Positions 59,749 to 64,000 of a DNA stretch of 64,000 nucleotides are shown piece after piece (position 1 is the first letter of the stretch; each line of letters opens with the position of its first letter). The translations under genes were made by a program, and so were the position numbers. The notes under the pieces are model-generated. The model did no database searches, was not told where the DNA came from, and worked only from the letters and a program-made list of their open reading frames with translations. The DNA lies in contig BSYO01000024.1 of NCBI GenBank assembly GCA_033239525.1, forward strand, positions 1,116,001 to 1,180,000, written 5' to 3'. Source of the DNA: Nepenthes gracilis (taxonomy: Eukaryota; Streptophyta; Magnoliopsida; Caryophyllales; Nepenthaceae).

Positions 59749-61582
59749 ATTTTTATTACCAATCCATAACTTCCATCCTAATAAATACCCATTTTGGGTC
59801 GACAACTCATTAATTAATGCGTGATTGACTGGTATTTATCTACGGTTTAGGTCTCTTATACTATTGAAATACAGTTTCCATTTCCCGTCGCGAAGAACAG
59901 GATGCTTGGACATGAAAAATCCCCCGCCACGCATGTACGTGTGTGTGTTGTGGGTACTATCCAATCAGTTGGTATAATTGAAATATAAATACCTAAGCCT
60001 TGACCATCCGAGCTGTCTATACAACTTTCACTAAGTGACCTTCCTTGCACAAAATCAAGTTTCGAGGACAAATCATACTTTATAATTAAGTTCATAATTC
60101 AAAATCAAATTTCTTAAAGTATGAATTTAGAATGTAACATTTATTATAAAGTATGATTTGTTCTTGAAATTTATTTTTTTGTAAAATAAGATAAATAAAT
60201 AAATAAATATAATAATTTTAATAAAAATTAATAAGTAAATAAAGGTATAAATAAAATTTTTAAATTAATATTTAGTTTTTAGGGTAAAAAAAAACAAAGG
60301 CAAAAGTGGCTTTTGGAGTGCATTTCTAGCCTAGTGGGCCTCCTACTTGTCCGAGTGATGTTTACCCTGTCCCACATCGGGTCGGTCGTACAAATCTTTT
60401 GAAATTTACTATTTATTCGACGCACGCAGTGAAAATCTAATTTGGTAATTAACGTCTCAATTTATTACTGAAAAAATATAGAATATTTTTTTGGAAAAAA
60501 AACTATTTTCATTTTTATATAATTTTTTATAAAATAAAAATATAAATTTTGGCTGTTATTTTCTTATTTAAGCTCGGAGTCGCATCGCTTATCGCAGGCG
60601 CAGGACTGCCCGACCTGGCAAGTGAAGGATTTGCGTCGCAGCCGGTATGACTCCCGTTTGTGCACCCGTCTGTGCATCATAGTCCGTACGACTCCTGTTT
60701 AGCCGTCTGATGAAAAATTTGACGGCCGATATTTTTTAAGAAAAAAATTTTAAAAAAATAAAAAAAATAATAATAATTATTTTTTAAAAATTAAATATCA
60801 AAAAAATTATCAAAACAAAAAAATAATATTAAATTATATTTTTAATATATATTATACAGCCGTCGGTTTATTTTATCCAAAATATATCGTACGGGTTTTT
60901 TTTGCATCATTTTATCGATGGGACGTATAATAAATTTCGTTGAAAAATTTTAGAAATAAAAAAAAAAATATATATATATTTTTATATTTTTTTATAAAAT
61001 TAATATTTTAAAAATTAAAAATTTGCCTCAAGTTATCATGGAGTACTACCAGCCAGGGAAGTAGTGGTCCATATGACAAGAGGATGCCCCATTTGGACGG
61101 TTGAGATTGGACTTAGAACATAAGAATGATATTTTATTTAATTATTATCTACTATAATTTATTGACATATAGTACAGATCTAAATGATTGATGAATAAAA
61201 CTATTTACTACCTCTTATTCTATCCAAAAAGATATCAAAATTTCATCTATGGATTATATTTTTCAAAATTAAAAATTTCATAATAACTCTTATAACTTCA
61301 AAAACAGAGATAAAAATTGTAGTTGTAAATTGCCTATTAACTAAATATTATTATAATTCGGATCAAGTTAACTACATAGCGGGCTAAATTCACTTGTCAT
61401 GCTCAAACCACGATAAAAATGTTAGGGTTTCCGGATTTTTTTATGGCTTTTAGACTTATTATGTATGTTAATTTTTTTATTATTATGATATTAGTAGAGA
61501 CTTTCGCTTGATATTTGCATAGGAATTCACTTGAGCGAAGGTATTACCGTGGGAGAAGTTCCTTAAGTGGTAAAAACCACAT
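59749..61582. other. Intergenic stretch, nothing firmly recognised
   Basis: AT-rich. Contains GTCCCACATCG at 60,369 (see rejected items) and a GC-richer block at 60,570-60,720. No ORF of interest. Confidence 0.45.
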
Positions 61583-64000
61583 AAGAAGGCGGAGGGAGAA
61601 AATCCATCTAAGTATTGCGATTTTTATCGATCTTTGGGACACTCCACAGAGGATTGCAAGTCTCTTCAATGGAAGATTAAAGAGCTGATCAGAAGGGGCC
61701 ATCTCATCAGGTTCGTTAAGAGCCCTGATCAGAGCTCTGGCACTACGGGCGGAGAAGGATCAGTGTCTTCCCCTCTATGAAACCGGGTTGCGACAGGAGT
61801 GATCAACATGATCACTACTCGACCGATCAAGAACCCGACTGATAACAAGGACTAGCAAACTGGGAGGAAGAAACAACGCACTACTGACACCGTCATTAGT
61901 TTTAGTGACAGCGACATAGCACATGTAGTTTCCCCCCATGCAGACCCCATTGTTGTATCTACACTCATTTTCGACGGTAGCAGCTGAAACGAGTATTTAT
62001 TTACAATGAAAGTTCTTGCAATTTGCTTTATCTCGATACATTTTTTAAACTTGGTTTGAAAAAGAGTCAATTAAAACTTACCAAAAGCCTATTATACGGC
62101 CTTGACAACGAGCCGGTGCACGTCCAAGGAACGATCTGGTTAGAAGTCATCCTAGGAACGTATCCAAAAATGGCAAATCGTACACTTACATTCTTGATAG
62201 TTGACTTGCCTTCTGTATACAATTCTATACTAGGTCGGCCGTATCTAACAGCGTTCGGGGCCGTCACTTTAATACCACACCTCAAAATGAAATTTCCGAC
62301 GCTATATGGTGTGGGCGAAGTGTTGGGTGACCAAGGTACTGGACGCACATGCTACATGTCCCAAATTGTTCCTAACGATAGCACCAGAGGGGTGGAAGAA
62401 CTTAACCATCGAGACGAAACGACCTTGTAGCAGGCACAGTCCGGTGAGACAACCGACCTAGTCCCACTGAATATAGAAGATTCAGAAAAGTGCATACGGA
62501 TCGGCAACTCACTCATCGGTGCACTGCGCAAAGAACCGATCACATTCCTACGATGGAACGTTGACATCTTCGCATGGACTCCCGCTAACATGCCTGGAAT
62601 TTCGACCCGGCTAATTCTCCACAAGTTGGGCCTCGACCCGGACCGAAAGCCCATCAGGCAGAAACGGAGAAATCATTCGGTAGAAAAGTTAGTCGCCATC
62701 CGGGAGGAAGTAAAGAAACTGCTGGATGCCGAATTCATCAGAGAGGTCCAATACCCTGATTGACTCTCCAACGTAGTCCTGGTAAACAAGAGCAGCGAAA
62801 AGTGGAGAATGTGCGTCGATTTCACCGATGTTAACAAAGCCTACCTTAAGGATAGTTTTCCTTTACTTAGGATTGACCTGCTGGTGGACTCAACATCCGG
62901 ACATGAGCTTCATGGATGCTTATTCGAGCTATAATCAGATCCGAATGAGTCCAAAGGATGAGGAGCATACCTCGTTTATGACGGAACAAGGGATTTACTG
63001 CTATAAGGTGATACCCTTTGGACTAAATAATGCAAGAGCCACCTACCAACGACTGGTAAACAAAATATTTGAGAAACAGATCGACCGTAATATGGAAGTC
63101 TATATTGACGACATGCTCGTCAAGAGTAGAACCACAGGCGACCATATCCATGATCTGGCAGATTCGTTTGGGGTGCTCCGTTAGCATCAAATGAAGTTGA
63201 ATCCGACTAAGTGCGTCTTTGTGGTAGCCTCGAAAAAATTCCTGAGTTTCATCGTCTCCCAATGAGGGATTGAGGCAAACTCAGAGAAAATTAAGGCCAT
63301 CGCGGACATGGCTCCCCCACGAAGTATCAAGGATGTCCAACGATTGACTAGACGATTGGCGGCCTTGTCCCACTTGCTAGCGAAGTTTGGTGACAAGTAT
63401 CAACCATTCTTTAAGGCTCTAAGGGGGACAAAATCAAATGGGTTCCAATGGATGGTAGATTTTCAGGCGGACTTCAATGAGTTGAAGCAATATCTGGCTA
63501 GCCCACCGTTACTAATGTCGCCCAAGGTTAGAGAGGAACTGTATCTCTACTTGGCGGTGTCATAGGTGTCCTCAGCTCCGTCCTCGTACGCCAGGACTCC
63601 GATACCCAACGACCGATCTACTACGTGAGCAAAATGCTGACCGGCTTACAGACGCACTTTCCGCGCAAAGAAAAGTTGGCCTTAGCTCTCATATTCTTCG
63701 CACGAAAACTAAGGCCCTACTTTCAGGCATACCGCGTCATAAGTCTTACCGACCAACCTCTAAAGAGCATTCTCCAAAAACCTGATATTTCTGGACGGTT
63801 GGTAAAGTGGGCTATCAAATTGGGCGAGTTCGACATTGAGTTTGAACTAAGGCTAGGCTTTGGCCGACTTCATTGTCGAGACCACGACCCCGGTTCTCAA
63901 AGAGCAGCCCTCAGAGAACGCAGAACTGCATGTGGAGGCTCCAGAATAGTTACTCCATTTAGACGGATCATCTACAGACACAGGCAGTGGAGTTGGGGTG
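61583..64000 (+). pseudogene. Tat-lineage Ty3/gypsy gag-pol (partial, runs off the window)
   Basis: Domains in order, with stops and frame changes between them. Gag end with knuckle-like YCDFYRSLGHSTEDC (about 61,610). Retropepsin-like region (61,900-62,400), whose DGSS core is followed by a stop, then ILGRPYLTAFGAV. Reverse transcriptase (62,550-63,180): DIFAWTPANMPGI, KWRMCVDFTDVNKA, SFMDAYSSYNQIRM, and the intact YIDDMLVKS at about 63,103. RNase H (63,190-63,850): KLNPTKCVFV, YYVSKMLTGLQTHFPRKEK. Then LHLDGSSTDTGSGVG at the very end, the start of a second RNase H. A second RNase H and the YxDDMLVKS form mark the Tat lineage. Lesions include a stop in REVQYPD-stop-LSNVV (62,761), a frameshift near 62,905, and stops near 63,182, 63,263 and 63,563. 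Not autonomous as it stands; integrase would lie beyond the window. Confidence 0.85.

Noticed and set aside
60369..60379. GTCCCACATCG, the upstream element of plant U-snRNA promoters
   Set aside because: No snRNA start sequence (U1, U2, U3, U5 or U6) follows at the expected distance, and the motif is common in plant repeats.

Overview
This is a plant nuclear window, almost certainly from an angiosperm. It is AT-rich and gene-poor, with long introns, GT-AG splice sites, simple repeats, and Ty3/gypsy and Ty1/copia retrotransposon relics. Only two genes look complete, both on the minus strand. One is a plasmodesmata callose-binding X8/GPI protein of the PDCB3 type at 14,862-22,609, with four exons including a 34-bp micro-exon. 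The other is a flavonoid 3'-hydroxylase cytochrome P450 (CYP75B) at 52,141-57,500, with three exons. The species cannot be named from the sequence.

Layout. 1-5,640 is 3' material of a Tat-type gypsy element: a decayed antisense ORF, a polypurine tract and the start of an LTR. 6,382-9,910 is a diverged tandem duplication of about 1.8 kb. Each copy carries the first exon and upstream region of a class II histone deacetylase (HDA5-like), but no downstream exon is visible. 10,029-10,443 holds two nearly identical 154-bp repeats. 12,140-13,260 is a degenerate tandem array of about 180-bp period, followed by an LTR relic. The PDCB3-like gene follows, with at least one MITE and one other candidate insertion in its introns.

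22,800-45,600 is a nested retrotransposon block. It has a truncated Tat-type LTR (24,589), a 10.5-kb degenerate gypsy element with three LTR copies (24,959-35,494), a second Tat-type LTR (36,719-37,628), a Copia pol relic (about 40,960-42,600), a further long LTR (about 42,660-44,230) and a solo Tat-type LTR (44,289-45,565). 45,885-51,601 is a minus-strand non-autonomous Tat-type element. It has two LTRs, a primer-binding site and a polypurine tract, but no recognisable gag or pol, and its interior and LTRs are built largely of four different minisatellites.

The F3'H gene follows, then a MITE-like tandem array, a further solo LTR in minus orientation (58,817-59,748), and from 61,583 to the window end a plus-strand Tat-lineage gag-pol copy with intact catalytic motifs but several stops and frameshifts.

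The two genes have unrelated roles: callose binding at plasmodesmata, and B-ring hydroxylation in flavonoid and anthocyanin synthesis. The other theme is one Tat-type LTR family with shared start (TGATGG), end (GCATCA) and polypurine tract, represented by autonomous-type, non-autonomous, solo and truncated forms. Several stretches (8.0-9.0, 32.4-33.3 and 34.3-34.7 kb) read as mosaics of two repeat copies and may be assembly artefacts.
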